From Candidatus Eiseniibacteriota bacterium (GTDB lineage Bacteria > Eisenbacteria > RBG-16-71-46 > CAIMUX01): DNA of 64,000 nt. Both the position numbers and the translations under genes were made by a program. This document shows, piece after piece, positions 45,643 to 54,830 of this stretch. The stretch is taken from assembly GCA_020633975.1 (NCBI GenBank), contig JACKCR010000002.1:2418001-2482000 (forward strand). The letters are read 5' to 3'. A model generated the notes under the pieces. The model had not been told where the DNA came from. It ran no database searches and worked only from the letters and a program-made list of their open reading frames with translations. Within the stretch, counting starts at the first letter, position 1; every line of letters starts with the position of its first letter.

Positions 45643-47280
45643 TTAGACGTGGTCGAGGATCCCTCGCTCGTAGAGTTCGAGGATCACCCGGCCTGCCTGG
45701 GTCTCGACCTCGTCGACGGGTCTCCCTAGCTCCGCGGCAAACGCTTCGATCGCGGTCTTCACGGGAGTCGGAGTCTCGAACCGGGAGAGGAATGCGGCGA
45801 TCTCCGGCTGGACCGTCACCTTCCGGACCCAGCCTTCGCCGGCTTCCAACCGGACGAAGTCGCGGCCGTCCTGGCGAACGGCGAACTCGCGATACGTGGT
45901 CGCGCGGCGTAGTGGCGTGTCGCGCAGGCCACCCAAAGCGGATCCGTCCTGTGCCTGGGCCAGGAGGTCGAATCGACGGAGTCCGCGTTCGAGGTCGCCC
46001 GACGCAGAACCGACGAGGTCCCCGGCCAGCTCCTCGAAACGGATCCAACGACGGACTCCCCCGGAACGTCGTCGCATGAGCACGAGGCCACCGTGGACAC
46101 CCACCACGTCGTGGGAACGGAGATAGGCCATCCATCGGCGGAACCGAGTGCCGAGCGAGTCGGTCGCACCGAGCGCATCCATCTCGCGGATCCGGGCCTC
46201 GACGTACGCGTCCGGCGGCTGCTGGTTCGCGCGAATGAACCAAGCGTCGCAGCCAGTGCCTTCGACCCATCCCGAGAGCCGCTCCCTCCAGTCTTCACCC
46301 CGGAACTCCGGCCACTCGAAGATCATCTGGAACGTCCCGCCATCCGCGAGATGATCAGGAGCTGCCCTCACGATCCGCTCACAGATCGACTCGATCGGAC
46401 CCGCTCCCGCCTGATCGTCCTGCTGCGCGCCCGCTGTGAGGCCAACCGGGCCGGACGGCATCACGATGAACGGCGGATTGCAGACGATCCGATCGAACCG
46501 TCGTCCGTCGACCGGTGCGAAGAGATCGCCCTCGAGGAATTCGATGCCCCCTGCGCCCGAGCGTCGTTCGGTCTCGGTCTCAGTCTCGGTGCCGGCTGCG
46601 CCCACTCCGGCCCCGCCCGCGCCGACGACGTCTCCAAGGGGACCTGGAGCGGACGAGGATTGGCTGAGCGCGACGTTGAACCGAGCGAACGCGAGCGCGC
46701 GTGCGCTGAGATCCGTGCCGGTCACCCGCGCCGCGTGGGCCGCCTGCCGAACCGCGAGCACTCCTCCGCCGGTACAGAGGTCGAGCACGGACCCCACCTC
46801 GGTCCGAAGGGAAAACAGGTCTAGGTTCCTCGGCGTGGGTCCGACCGCGAGCACGGGATCGGGCGGTAGCGGAGGCCCCCCGTCTGCCCGAGTCGTTTCG
46901 TACGGAGGGGTCTCCTCGGGAGCCCGAAACCGGTCCGACGCGAACCAGGTTCCATAGCCAGGGATCAAGAGCGTCTGCGGAAAGAGCCAGCCGTCCCTCT
47001 TCGCAAGCAGGCCCACCTCCCCCGCTGCGGCGAGAAACTCCTCTGACATCGCGGAAGCGACGTCCTCACGAACGCCCGCCCCGAGAAAGAACCAGAGGAC
47101 GAGGGCGTCTTCTGGCCGCGACGGATCGAGCGCATCCTCGAGGCGGTACCAACGCGGTGTGCCCGGAATGGGCGGATCCAGATTCCCCGCCAAAGCCTGG
47201 ACTCGCGACTCGTCATACGAACAGTCGACCAACGTCCGGCAGAGGATCGCGGCGGTCTCTTGGTTGGGTACCTGAAGCAT
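45643..47280 (-). CDS. Class I SAM-dependent methyltransferase (NPPF type)
   Basis: 545 residues from ATG 47280. An N-terminal domain (about 1-150) is of the kind often fused to such enzymes. The Rossmann core shows motif I VLDLCTGGGVLAV, TGTDLSARAL, and catalytic VCNPPFI. An NPPF/Y motif implies methylation of an amide or exocyclic nitrogen, as in HemK/PrmC and RsmC/RlmG-like enzymes; the target (protein glutamine or rRNA guanine) is not decidable. Between motif I and NPPF sits a Gly/Ala-rich insertion with a run TETETETE. The C-terminal 200 residues are of unclear fold. The next gene is divergent. Confidence 0.78.
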   Translation of the reverse strand: MLQVPNQETAAILCRTLVDCSYDESRVQALAGNLDPPIPGTPRWYRLEDALDPSRPEDALVLWFFLGAGVREDVASAMSEEFLAAAGEVGLLAKRDGWLFPQTLLIPGYGTWFASDRFRAPEETPPYETTRADGGPPLPPDPVLAVGPTPRNLDLFSLRTEVGSVLDLCTGGGVLAVRQAAHAARVTGTDLSARALAFARFNVALSQSSSAPGPLGDVVGAGGAGVGAAGTETETETERRSGAGGIEFLEGDLFAPVDGRRFDRIVCNPPFIVMPSGPVGLTAGAQQDDQAGAGPIESICERIVRAAPDHLADGGTFQMIFEWPEFRGEDWRERLSGWVEGTGCDAWFIRANQQPPDAYVEARIREMDALGATDSLGTRFRRWMAYLRSHDVVGVHGGLVLMRRRSGGVRRWIRFEELAGDLVGSASGDLERGLRRFDLLAQAQDGSALGGLRDTPLRRATTYREFAVRQDGRDFVRLEAGEGWVRKVTVQPEIAAFLSRFETPTPVKTAIEAFAAELGRPVDEVETQAGRVILELYERGILDHV

Positions 47281-47315
47281 GGGGAGAAGGTACACGAGGA
47301 GGAACGGGGCAGAAA

Positions 47316-47344
47316 GTGACACCCGTGAACGCAACTGGCATACT
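47316..47344 (+). promoter_or_regulatory. Probable promoter of aldo/keto reductase gene
   Basis: GTGACA (47316-47321), a 17-bp spacer and CATACT (47339-47344) preceded by TGG (extended -10). The leader would be about 105 nt before ATG 47457. Confidence 0.45.
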
Positions 47345-47456
47345 CCGCCGAGACAGAGGCCATCAAGGTGCCCGCACCCCTGTCGACCGCGAACCCCAAA
47401 GGACGTGAGGTTCGCCGCGCTCCGATCAATCGACCGTCACTCTCGGAGGTTCGCCC

Positions 47457-48425
47457 ATGCAGTACTCCTTCCTCGGTCGTACCGGGCTCCGTGTGAGCCG
47501 TCTCTGCCTCGGCACGATGAACTTCGGCTCGCTCACGAGCCAGGAGGACAGCTTCGCGATCCTCGATCGCGCCCTGGACTCCGGCATCAACTTCGTCGAC
47601 ACGGCGAACGTCTACGGAGGACGCGCGGGCAAAGGCGCCACGGAGGAACTGCTCGGCAAGTGGCTCGCGCAGGGAGGACGTCGCCGAGAGAGTGTCGTCC
47701 TCGCCACGAAGGTCTACGGCCGGATGTACGACGGAGAGAACCAGTCCAAGCTCTCCGCCTACCACATCCGCGCTGCGTGCGAAGAGAGCCTTCGGCGACT
47801 CCACACCGATCACATCGACCTCTACCAGATGCACCATGTCGATCGAGACACTCCTTGGGACGAGATCTGGCAGGCGATGGAGCAGTTGGTCCGCGAAGGA
47901 AAGGTGCTCTACGTCGGCTCGAGCAACTTCGCGGCCTGGAACATCGCGCAAGCAAACGGCGTCGCGAACCAGCGGCACTTCCTCGGTCTCGTCTCGGAGC
48001 AGAGCCTCTACAACCTCGCGGCACGCATGGTCGAACTCGAAGTGATCCCGGCCTGCCGCGGACTCGGACTCTCCCTCCTCCCGTGGAGCCCCCTCAACGG
48101 CGGCATGCTCGGTGGCGTCCTCGAGAACGCAGACGGACGTCGCGGCACCGAGATCGTGCGGAAGCGGATCGACGCCCACCGTACCGCGCTCGGGAAGTAC
48201 GAGGAGTTCTGCAAGGACCTCGGGCATCCTCCGGGCGACGTCGCGCTCGCGTGGCTCCTGGCGAACGACGCGGTCGCGGCCCCGATCGTCGGCCCGAGGA
48301 CCATGCAGCACCTGGACGACGCTCTCCGGGCGCTTGCGGTCACCTTGCCGCCTGAGGCGCTGGAAGCGCTCGACCTGATCTGGCCGGGCCCGGGAGGACA
48401 GGCGCCCGAAGCCTACGCTTGGTGA
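47457..48425 (+). CDS. Aldo/keto reductase
   Basis: 322 residues, normal AKR length. NADPH-dependent (beta/alpha)8-barrel. The catalytic tetrad is visible: Asp in FVDTANVYGG with Tyr in the same motif, Lys in VLATKVYG, and His in YQMHHVDRDTP. LGTMNFGSLTSQEDSFAILD and SNFAAWNIAQA are further family segments, close to the YajO/Tas-like subgroup. It reduces aldehydes or ketones; the physiological substrate is unknown. Monocistronic by spacing; a plausible promoter lies at 47316-47344. Confidence 0.92.
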   Translation: MQYSFLGRTGLRVSRLCLGTMNFGSLTSQEDSFAILDRALDSGINFVDTANVYGGRAGKGATEELLGKWLAQGGRRRESVVLATKVYGRMYDGENQSKLSAYHIRAACEESLRRLHTDHIDLYQMHHVDRDTPWDEIWQAMEQLVREGKVLYVGSSNFAAWNIAQANGVANQRHFLGLVSEQSLYNLAARMVELEVIPACRGLGLSLLPWSPLNGGMLGGVLENADGRRGTEIVRKRIDAHRTALGKYEEFCKDLGHPPGDVALAWLLANDAVAAPIVGPRTMQHLDDALRALAVTLPPEALEALDLIWPGPGGQAPEAYAW

Positions 48426-48492
48426 TCCCAGGGGCAGTGAGGCCCGGTCGCGAACGGTCGTAGCGACCCAGGTGGCGCGGGGAATCCGTCCC

Positions 48493-48501
48493 TGTCATAC
48501 T
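48493..48501 (+). promoter_or_regulatory. Possible extended -10 promoter of tyrS
   Basis: TGTCATACT fits TGn plus -10 hexamer; the distance to GTG 48545 leaves a 35-nt leader. No good -35 element. Confidence 0.35.
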
Positions 48502-48544
48502 CGAACGCTTCTGAGTGACGGAACCGTTCTCCAAGGAGCCGAAC

Positions 48545-49873
48545 GTGACCCCGGAACAACAGCTCGAGATCCTTGTTCGCGGAACCTACTTCCCGGACGA
48601 AGGCGCGGACTCGATCACAGGAGCCGAATCGCTCCAGACCGAGCGCGACACGACCGCAGGCGAGAGTGCAGCCGAGGGCAGTGCTCCCGAGGGTAGCGCC
48701 CCCACGGGCCGCGGCCTTCGTGGACAGATGACGCACGAGCTTCGCGAGCGACTGAAGGAAGGGCGTCCGCTTCGCATCTACATCGGCGCGGACCCGACGG
48801 CGCCGAGTCTCCACATCGGCCACTTCGTCTCCGTCCAGAAGCTCCGCATCTTCCAGGAGCTGGGTCACCAGGTGATCTTCCTGATCGGCGACTACACCGG
48901 AACGATCGGCGATCCGACCGGACAGGCCGGAGAGCGGAAGCGGTTCACGCACGCCGAACTCAAGGAGATGGCGAAGGACTACGAAAAGCAGGCCTTCCGC
49001 CTCCTCGACCCGGCGAAGACGGAGGTCCGCTACAACAGCGAGTGGCTGTCGAAGCTCACGTTCCTCGACCTGGTCGAACTCGCGTCGATCTTCCCGCTCA
49101 AGTGGGTCGTGAGCCGTCACGACTTCGCGGAGCGTCTCTCCAAGGGAGAATCTCTACGTCTCCACGAAACGCTCTACTGCATCATGCAGGGGTACGACGC
49201 GTACGCGCTCGATTGTGACGTCCAGGTGGGAGGCTACGACCAGTACCTCAACATGCTCGCCGGACGGTGGATCCAGGAACACTTCGGCAAGAAGCCGCAC
49301 GTCACCTGGACTTACCCGCTCCTCATGGGAACGGACGGCCGGAAGATGTCGAAGTCGTACGGCAACGCGGTGAACCTGCTCGACACACCCGAGGACATGT
49401 TCGGAAAGTCGATGCGGATCTCGGACGAGCAGCTTCCGCCGTGGATCGATCTCACGACGAACTTCGCGCCTGCCGAAGCCGACGCCCTCAAGGCGGAGCT
49501 GCTGAAGCCCGGCGTGAATCCGATGGAGATCAAGAAGCGGCTCGCGTTCAACATCACCGAGCAGTACCACGGCGTCGACGCCGCCGAGAAGGCCGCCGAG
49601 ACGTTCGCCCAGGTCGTGCAAGGCAAGTCGATGCCGGACGACGTCGAGACCCTGAAGGTGCCCGATGAGGCCAAGTCTGGCGACACGACCTGGCCTGACC
49701 TACTCCTCGCGCTCGGCCTGGCCAAGAGCAAAGGCGAAGTCCGTCGCCTCATGGCCCAGGGCGGCTTCTACGTCGACGGCGACTCGATCACCGACACCGA
49801 CACGAAGTACGCACCGAAGCCGGAGACGGTGATCCGCATGGGCAAGCGGCGCTGGTACAAGCTGGAGCCGTAG
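48545..49873 (+). CDS. tyrS: Tyrosyl-tRNA synthetase
   Basis: 442 residues from GTG 48545, chosen because AAGGAG at 48533-48538 sits 6 nt upstream; GTG 48515 lacks one. Class I synthetase signatures: HIGH in LHIGHFVSVQKL and KMSKS in GRKMSKSYGNAV. Tyr-binding GDYTGTIGDPTG, and the C-terminal S4-like RNA-binding domain (LLLALGLAKSKGEVRRLMAQGGFYVDG). It charges tRNA-Tyr. An N-terminal stretch (about residues 20-58) is an Ala/Ser/Glu/Gly-rich insertion with a repeated EGSAP motif, absent from typical TyrRS. Essential cytoplasmic enzyme. Confidence 0.95.
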   Translation: MTPEQQLEILVRGTYFPDEGADSITGAESLQTERDTTAGESAAEGSAPEGSAPTGRGLRGQMTHELRERLKEGRPLRIYIGADPTAPSLHIGHFVSVQKLRIFQELGHQVIFLIGDYTGTIGDPTGQAGERKRFTHAELKEMAKDYEKQAFRLLDPAKTEVRYNSEWLSKLTFLDLVELASIFPLKWVVSRHDFAERLSKGESLRLHETLYCIMQGYDAYALDCDVQVGGYDQYLNMLAGRWIQEHFGKKPHVTWTYPLLMGTDGRKMSKSYGNAVNLLDTPEDMFGKSMRISDEQLPPWIDLTTNFAPAEADALKAELLKPGVNPMEIKKRLAFNITEQYHGVDAAEKAAETFAQVVQGKSMPDDVETLKVPDEAKSGDTTWPDLLLALGLAKSKGEVRRLMAQGGFYVDGDSITDTDTKYAPKPETVIRMGKRRWYKLEP

Positions 49874-49976
49874 GTCTGCCGTGGCGGAAGCCCGGGGGAA
49901 GACTCCCCATCAGGTAGTCGTCGCCATGGACCTCTTCGGCGTTCGACTCGTGGACCGGGACTAGCAGGTTCGCAGG

Positions 49977-50753
49977 TCATCGCGAGGGGACCGGAAAAGT
50001 GAACCCCGAGAGTCGGTCGTGGGCACTACGGGCCATCGCGGGGGTCAAGTAGTGGCCAGCCCAATGCTCCAGGCTTGCCTCGTCGGCGAAGATGGCTTCG
50101 CGCAACTCCGAGAGAGCTTCGTCGTAGTACGGGTGGCCGGCAGGTATGGAAGTGCCGGAGGACTGCCCCATCAGGTACAGACCGGGTATCGAGACGATGG
50201 TCTCCGCCGCCTCGTAGATGCGGTCCAAGACATCGGAGGCCGGGATGGCTGCGTCCTCTCGGAGACTGGACGCCAGGTCTAGCTCGATGGACAAGCCAGG
50301 CGGGAGGTCGGTGGAGTACGTGGAGAGGACACCAGCGCCGAGCACCGCGACGCTGTCCACGAGGCTGGAGGTGCTGAGGAATGACGCCGCACTGTCCGTA
50401 GCGGCAACGAGCCCAAGGCCCGCATCGTGGATGGATCGGAAGACTCGAAAGGTAGCAGTGTACAGGCTATCCATCGCCGTCCCGGGAGGGGTTGGAGTTG
50501 CAGGATAGATCCGACCGACTACCCGACCGTTGATAGAGACGACAGAATCCGACTGAACAACTACGTACGGAGGTAGGAGGACTTCGTCTTCGACGAAGAT
50601 CACTGTCAGTTCGGTCGAGTCGGTTCGATCGGTTGGAGGCGATTCCGCAAACGAGGGCTTCGCCGTGCAGCCGCCAAGTACGGCCAGGAACACGGGGAGA
50701 AGGAGCGATCGGCAAGCTGAAAGCGGGAAGAGGAGTGTCGATGATGAGATCAT
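49977..50753 (-). CDS. Lipoprotein of unknown function
   Basis: 258 residues from ATG 50753 with GGAGGGGAGGG upstream. Signal peptide ending in lipobox VLGGC (about residue 27). The mature protein has strand-like segments (LTVIFVEDEVLLPPYVVVQ, VVSINGRVVGRIYPATPTPPG) and a helical C-terminal half ending near LRVPSR-like Ser/Pro residues. No family recognised. Upstream in the same direction lies the GPN-domain gene; the 94-nt gap holds a C9 run (50814-50822). Confidence 0.7.
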   Translation of the reverse strand: MISSSTLLFPLSACRSLLLPVFLAVLGGCTAKPSFAESPPTDRTDSTELTVIFVEDEVLLPPYVVVQSDSVVSINGRVVGRIYPATPTPPGTAMDSLYTATFRVFRSIHDAGLGLVAATDSAASFLSTSSLVDSVAVLGAGVLSTYSTDLPPGLSIELDLASSLREDAAIPASDVLDRIYEAAETIVSIPGLYLMGQSSGTSIPAGHPYYDEALSELREAIFADEASLEHWAGHYLTPAMARSAHDRLSGFTFPVPSR

Positions 50754-50847
50754 TGCCCTCCCCTCCTGCTGCTCGAGCCGTTCGGCCGTATGGGCCTGCC
50801 ACGTTTCGAGGCGCCCCCCCCCGCGGCCACTCGTCAGAGGGACGTTC

Positions 50848-51648
50848 TCAGCGCCCGTTCTCGCTAGGCGTGACGAACGCCTCCTTGACCTTGCCCCATG
50901 ACATCGGCAGCAACGGTGTCGGGATGCACGGATTCGGTTCGCACGAATCGGAACCGTTCCACGTCCCGTACTCGGCCTCACAACCTTCTTGTGTGCTGAT
51001 CTCGCAGTGCTCGACGAAGCAGCAGGCACCGAAGGGAGGACCGCCCGGACAGGGTAGGTAGCCATCGGTCCCGAAACCGAGTGCGCCGAAGTCGACGACA
51101 GGGTCGAGGATCGAAGGAACGCTGTCATCTGCAAAGAAGCTACCGGCGACAGGGCTCGACATCGTGGTGAAGATGGTTTCGTCGTCGACGTAGCGGTAGA
51201 CCGCAAACCACCCCAACTCGACGAGGTGATCGGTCTGGACCGTGTTCCAGGTCATCGCGTTTCCGGAGTTCGGATTCGGCCAAGCCCCGTAGTAGGGCGG
51301 ACTGTCGCCAGACGGTAGCTCGAAATCGGCGCACGTCTGCCAGGCCTCCACGATCAGGAGACTCGGGTCGTAATCGATTCCGGCCGTGGTTCCGAAGAGC
51401 CTCGGGCTCGCGGTGGATGGAAACGCCGCGAGTAGGAAGAAGATGGAGCGGCCGACTTCGTCGACCCGGGTGTCCGCACCACCGCAAGCATCCAGCCCCG
51501 ATTCGCCGCAGTACTCGCCCGAATCCGACCAAACCAGTCCGTCGTTGACGTGAAGGATATGAACACCGCTCGCGTTTGGACCGGCGATCGCAGTGGACAG
51601 AGGGACCAGGAGACAGAAGGCGAGGAACGAGAGAGCACGGATTCGCAT
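50848..51648 (-). CDS. Small secreted GPN-domain protein with one GACC repeat
   Basis: 266 residues from ATG 51648; GGGAGG upstream. Signal peptide ends just before GPNASG (about residue 22). The N-terminal domain is homologous to those at 18583 and 55261: HVNDGLVWSDSGEYCG, FLLAAFPSTASPRLFGTTAGIDYDPS, FFADDSVPSILD, and LGFGTDGYLPCPG. It is followed by a single Cys-rich repeat (GACCFVEHC to EPNPC) like those in the 55261 protein, and a short tail. It lacks the FlgD Ig domain. Function unknown; probably periplasmic or surface. Confidence 0.78.
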   Translation of the reverse strand: MRIRALSFLAFCLLVPLSTAIAGPNASGVHILHVNDGLVWSDSGEYCGESGLDACGGADTRVDEVGRSIFFLLAAFPSTASPRLFGTTAGIDYDPSLLIVEAWQTCADFELPSGDSPPYYGAWPNPNSGNAMTWNTVQTDHLVELGWFAVYRYVDDETIFTTMSSPVAGSFFADDSVPSILDPVVDFGALGFGTDGYLPCPGGPPFGACCFVEHCEISTQEGCEAEYGTWNGSDSCEPNPCIPTPLLPMSWGKVKEAFVTPSENGR

Positions 51649-51702
51649 GACGCTTCCTCCCGAAGGGAACGGCGGGCGCAGACGAAGGGGGCTGGGGGGA
51701 GT

Positions 51703-52332
51703 CTACCGCGGACGCACCATCACGTGCACGCCCGAGTCCTCCTGTAGCGTCTTCGGCCACCGCCACTCCTCGCGCCAAGCCGTGCTCTCGTACCCGGCCA
51801 CGGCGCCGTACACCGCGCCCAAGGCAGCAGCACCGCCTGCAAGCCATGCGGCATCGGATTCGCTCATCCAGCCAAAACTCGACGCCATGGCGCCAGCGAA
51901 CAGCCCGATCGAACCGGCCAGGTCCGCCCCCTTGAGTGCCGTCTGGCCACGATTCAGCTCGAACTTCCGAACGCCGTAGAGAAACGCCTGCTCGGAGCTG
52001 AGGTGGAGGCCGTCCACCATGCGGACCCCGGAGGTAGGGTAGTAGCGAAGACCGGTCCGCCCGACGCCGGAACGCCCCGCCGCCGGGTGCGTGAGCTTCA
52101 TGGAGAGGCTGGAGGCCGAACCGCCCCACTGCCGGGCCCAGCCGGAGTGGACATCGCGCAGTAGGGTCGACGTCGAGTCTGTAGAGGCGCCAGCCGGCGA
52201 CACGGGCTGGGCGGAGGCATCCGATGGGAGCCCGAGAACCGGCCCGCAGCCGAGGATGGAGGCGAGCACGAGAAAGCCCACGCGCGATCGGCCGAGGGAG
52301 GGGAGGCATCGCCGCCGTGTCGTCTGTGTCAT
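51703..52332 (-). CDS. Exported protein of unknown function
   Basis: 209 residues from ATG 52332. Signal peptide about 1-43, with a hydrophobic stretch VGFLVLASILGCGPVLGL and cleavage possible after ASA; a lipobox reading (ILGC) is weaker. The mature protein includes two Gly/Ala-rich hydrophobic segments (GSIGLFAGAMASSFGWM and AAWLAGGAAALGAVYGAVAGY), as in small glycine-zipper envelope proteins. A conserved-looking GLHLSSEQAFLYGVRKFELN precedes them. Not recognised. The ATG faces aspS across a 267-bp divergent gap. Confidence 0.65.
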   Translation of the reverse strand: MTQTTRRRCLPSLGRSRVGFLVLASILGCGPVLGLPSDASAQPVSPAGASTDSTSTLLRDVHSGWARQWGGSASSLSMKLTHPAAGRSGVGRTGLRYYPTSGVRMVDGLHLSSEQAFLYGVRKFELNRGQTALKGADLAGSIGLFAGAMASSFGWMSESDAAWLAGGAAALGAVYGAVAGYESTAWREEWRWPKTLQEDSGVHVMVRPR

Positions 52333-52599
52333 CCAGGCCCTCCTCGACCGTACGCCATCGATCGTTCGTCCCGCGAAAGCCGAATCCTCCCGTCGAGTGT
52401 AGGCGCTTCGGGCTCCTGAGTGGATACGAGACTCGGGGAAAGACCCTCTCTCCCCACCCTGGAATACGGTATCCTTCCCGTCTTTCGCGGCGCCAGCAAA
52501 CGCTCGGTCGCCTGTCTCAGGAGCCCGCGACCCGGCGCGGCCACCCCGACTTCTGGAGGGGGCCCCGACGCCGACTCAACTCGAACGGAAAGATGAGCC

Positions 52600-54387
52600 A
52601 TGTTCCGACCGAACCGGTATCGCACGCACGGCTGCGGTGAGATTCGTTCCACTCACGTCGGGGAGACCGTCACCCTCTCCGGGTGGGTTCACCGCAAGCG
52701 CAACTTCGGAGGGCTCTACTTCCTCGTCCTCCGCGACCATTCGGGCATCGTCCAGGTCGTGATCGATACCGATGCACCGTTCCATGCGGCGGCCGCGGAC
52801 ATCCGCCTCGAAAGCGTGATCCAGATCGAGGGCGAAGTGGTCCCGCGCGAAGAGGGGAACGTCAACCCGAACATGCCAACGGGTGAGATCGAAGTGAAGG
52901 CGAAGTCGTTCGAGATCCACTCGACGGCGGAGATCCTCCCCTTCCAGATCGCGGACGACATCGACGCTTCCGAGACGGAGCGCCTCAAGCACCGGTTCCT
53001 CGATCTCCGTCGCGACCGGCTCCAGCACAACATGGCGCTCCGTTCCAAGGTGATCTCTTCGATCCGGCGGCGGATGACGGAGATGGACTTCTTCGAGTTC
53101 CAGACGCCGATCCTGACATCGAGTTCGCCCGAAGGCGCGCGTGACTTCCTCGTCCCGAGCCGTCTCCACCCCGGAAAGTTCTACGCGCTGCCGCAGGCTC
53201 CGCAGCAGTTCAAGCAGCTCCTCATGGTGTCGGGATTCCCGCGCTACTTCCAGATCGCACCGTGCTTCCGCGACGAGGACGCACGCGCGGACCGGTCCCC
53301 TGGCGAGTTCTATCAGCTCGACATGGAAATGGCCTACGTCGATCAGGAAGACATCTTCGCCGTGCTCGAGGAGCTCCTCGTCGGGCTGTTCCGCGAGTTC
53401 ACGGACTGGCACGTGGCGGACGCACCCTTCCCCCGTCTCACCTACCGCGACACGATGCTCCGCTACGGCAGCGACAAACCGGACCTCCGCTTCGGCTGCG
53501 AGATCCAGGACATCTCGGACCTCTTCGCTACGTCCGAGTTCCGCGCCTTCCGCTCCGCCATCGACGAAGGCGGAGTCGTCCGCGTCGTGCCGGTGCCGGG
53601 CGCGGCGGGCCAGTCGCGTAAGTTCTTCGACGGAATCGACGCATTCGTGAAGGAGCAGGGCGGCAAGGGCTGCGCCTGGATCGCGTTCCCCGAAGGAGCC
53701 GACGTCAAGGGATCGATCGCGAAGTTCCTCGATGCAGACCTCCTCGCGAAGCTGAAGGACATCCCTGGCGCGGGCGAGGGCTCAGCACTCCTCTTCGTCG
53801 CCGGAAAGGCGGCCGAGGTCGCGACGATCGCAGGCCGGATCCGGCTCAAGGTGGCTGACGATCTCGACCTTCGCGAGAAGGGCGTCTACAAGTTCTGCTG
53901 GATCGTCGACTTCCCGATGTTCGAGTGGGACGAAGAGAACGAGTGCGTGACGTTCTCGCACAACCCGTTCTCGATGCCGCAGGGCGGAATGGAAGCGCTC
54001 GAAACGCAGGACCCGCTCGACATCCTCGCCTTCCAGTACGACATCGTCTGCAACGGCGTCGAGCTCTCCTCAGGAGCGATCCGAAACCACCGTCCGGACG
54101 TCATGTACAAGGCGTTCGAGATCGCGGGCCACCCGGCTTCGGTCGTCGACGAGAAGTTCGGCGGGATGATCCGCGCGTTCAAGTTCGGCGCGCCTCCCCA
54201 CGGCGGCATCGCACCGGGCGTCGACCGGATCGTGATGCTCATCGCGGACGAACCGAACATCCGCGAGGTCATCCTGTTCCCGATGAACCAGAAGGCGGAA
54301 GACCTCCTGATGGGCGCGCCCTCCGAGGTCCGTCCGAAGCAGGTCGAGGAGCTGCACATCCGGATCGAGATGCCGAAGGAAGACTGA
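52600..54387 (+). CDS. aspS: Aspartyl-tRNA synthetase, bacterial type
   Basis: 595 residues, usual bacterial length. N-terminal OB-fold anticodon-binding domain (VTLSGWVHRKRNFGGLYFLVLRD). Class II core: motif 2 FRDEDARADRSPGEFYQLD, the bacterial GAD insertion (about residues 290-420), and motif 3 GGIAPGVDRIVMLIAD with the conserved Arg. It charges tRNA-Asp. Whether it also mischarges tRNA-Asn cannot be told here. Start ATG 52600 begins MFRPNRYRTHGCGEI, as in homologues. The downstream small gene starts 12 nt after the stop. Confidence 0.97.
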   Translation: MFRPNRYRTHGCGEIRSTHVGETVTLSGWVHRKRNFGGLYFLVLRDHSGIVQVVIDTDAPFHAAAADIRLESVIQIEGEVVPREEGNVNPNMPTGEIEVKAKSFEIHSTAEILPFQIADDIDASETERLKHRFLDLRRDRLQHNMALRSKVISSIRRRMTEMDFFEFQTPILTSSSPEGARDFLVPSRLHPGKFYALPQAPQQFKQLLMVSGFPRYFQIAPCFRDEDARADRSPGEFYQLDMEMAYVDQEDIFAVLEELLVGLFREFTDWHVADAPFPRLTYRDTMLRYGSDKPDLRFGCEIQDISDLFATSEFRAFRSAIDEGGVVRVVPVPGAAGQSRKFFDGIDAFVKEQGGKGCAWIAFPEGADVKGSIAKFLDADLLAKLKDIPGAGEGSALLFVAGKAAEVATIAGRIRLKVADDLDLREKGVYKFCWIVDFPMFEWDEENECVTFSHNPFSMPQGGMEALETQDPLDILAFQYDIVCNGVELSSGAIRNHRPDVMYKAFEIAGHPASVVDEKFGGMIRAFKFGAPPHGGIAPGVDRIVMLIADEPNIREVILFPMNQKAEDLLMGAPSEVRPKQVEELHIRIEMPKED

Positions 54388-54399
54388 CCCGGTCGCGGC

Positions 54400-54741
54400 A
54401 TGAGGTACGACCTGGAGGGAAAGACCTTTCGCTCGGCGACGAACTCCGACAACGGAGACGTCGGCGAAGAGACGTTCTTTCACTACCACCAATCCGGTGA
54501 CCTCGTTTGGGCCGACTACCACGGTGGCGAGATCGTCAAAGGGCACTTGATCGCGTCGGTTCTCCCGAGCGGCCAGTTGGACATGCGGTACCACCATGTC
54601 AACCGCCAGGGACAGATCATGATCGGCAAGTGCCTGTCGACGCCCGCCCTGACACCGGAAGGGAAGCTCATGTTCCGGGAGGAGTGGCAGTGGCTGTCCG
54701 GTGACATGTCGTCGGGCTACTCGGAGGTCGTGGAGGCTTGA
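54400..54741 (+). CDS. Small conserved protein often labelled N-acetylglutamate synthase-like
   Basis: 113 residues from ATG 54400. The sequence (RYDLEGKTFRSATNSDNGDV, FHYHQSGDLVWADYHGGEIV, KGHLIASVLPSGQLDMRYHH) matches a short conserved family found in many bacteria. It is commonly annotated as n-acetylglutamate synthase without resemblance to the GNAT enzyme. It is mostly beta and looks like a small barrel. Function unknown. It is probably co-transcribed with aspS. Confidence 0.7.
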   Translation: MRYDLEGKTFRSATNSDNGDVGEETFFHYHQSGDLVWADYHGGEIVKGHLIASVLPSGQLDMRYHHVNRQGQIMIGKCLSTPALTPEGKLMFREEWQWLSGDMSSGYSEVVEA

Positions 54742-54830
54742 CTACGGGCCTCTCTCGGGAGACTCGCACGCGATGAGCCACCGTCCCTGATCCCTACCAC
54801 GAGCCGCGAAACGAGAGCGAAGGGAGTCCG

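Noticed and set aside
49894-49908. GGGGA/TCCCC hairpin after tyrS as a terminator
   Set aside because: Only a 5-bp stem and no T-tract; too weak to call.
50814-50822. C9 run as a phase-variation tract
   Set aside because: It lies in a gap 61 nt before the lipoprotein gene start and not in a coding frame; a link to switching cannot be shown.
52422-52486. Interleaved inverted repeats (GGATAC/GTATCC and GAAAGAC/GTCTTTC) before aspS suggesting a pseudoknot
   Set aside because: Arms are only 6-7 bp with long loops, so chance is likely; no known leader RNA class fits.
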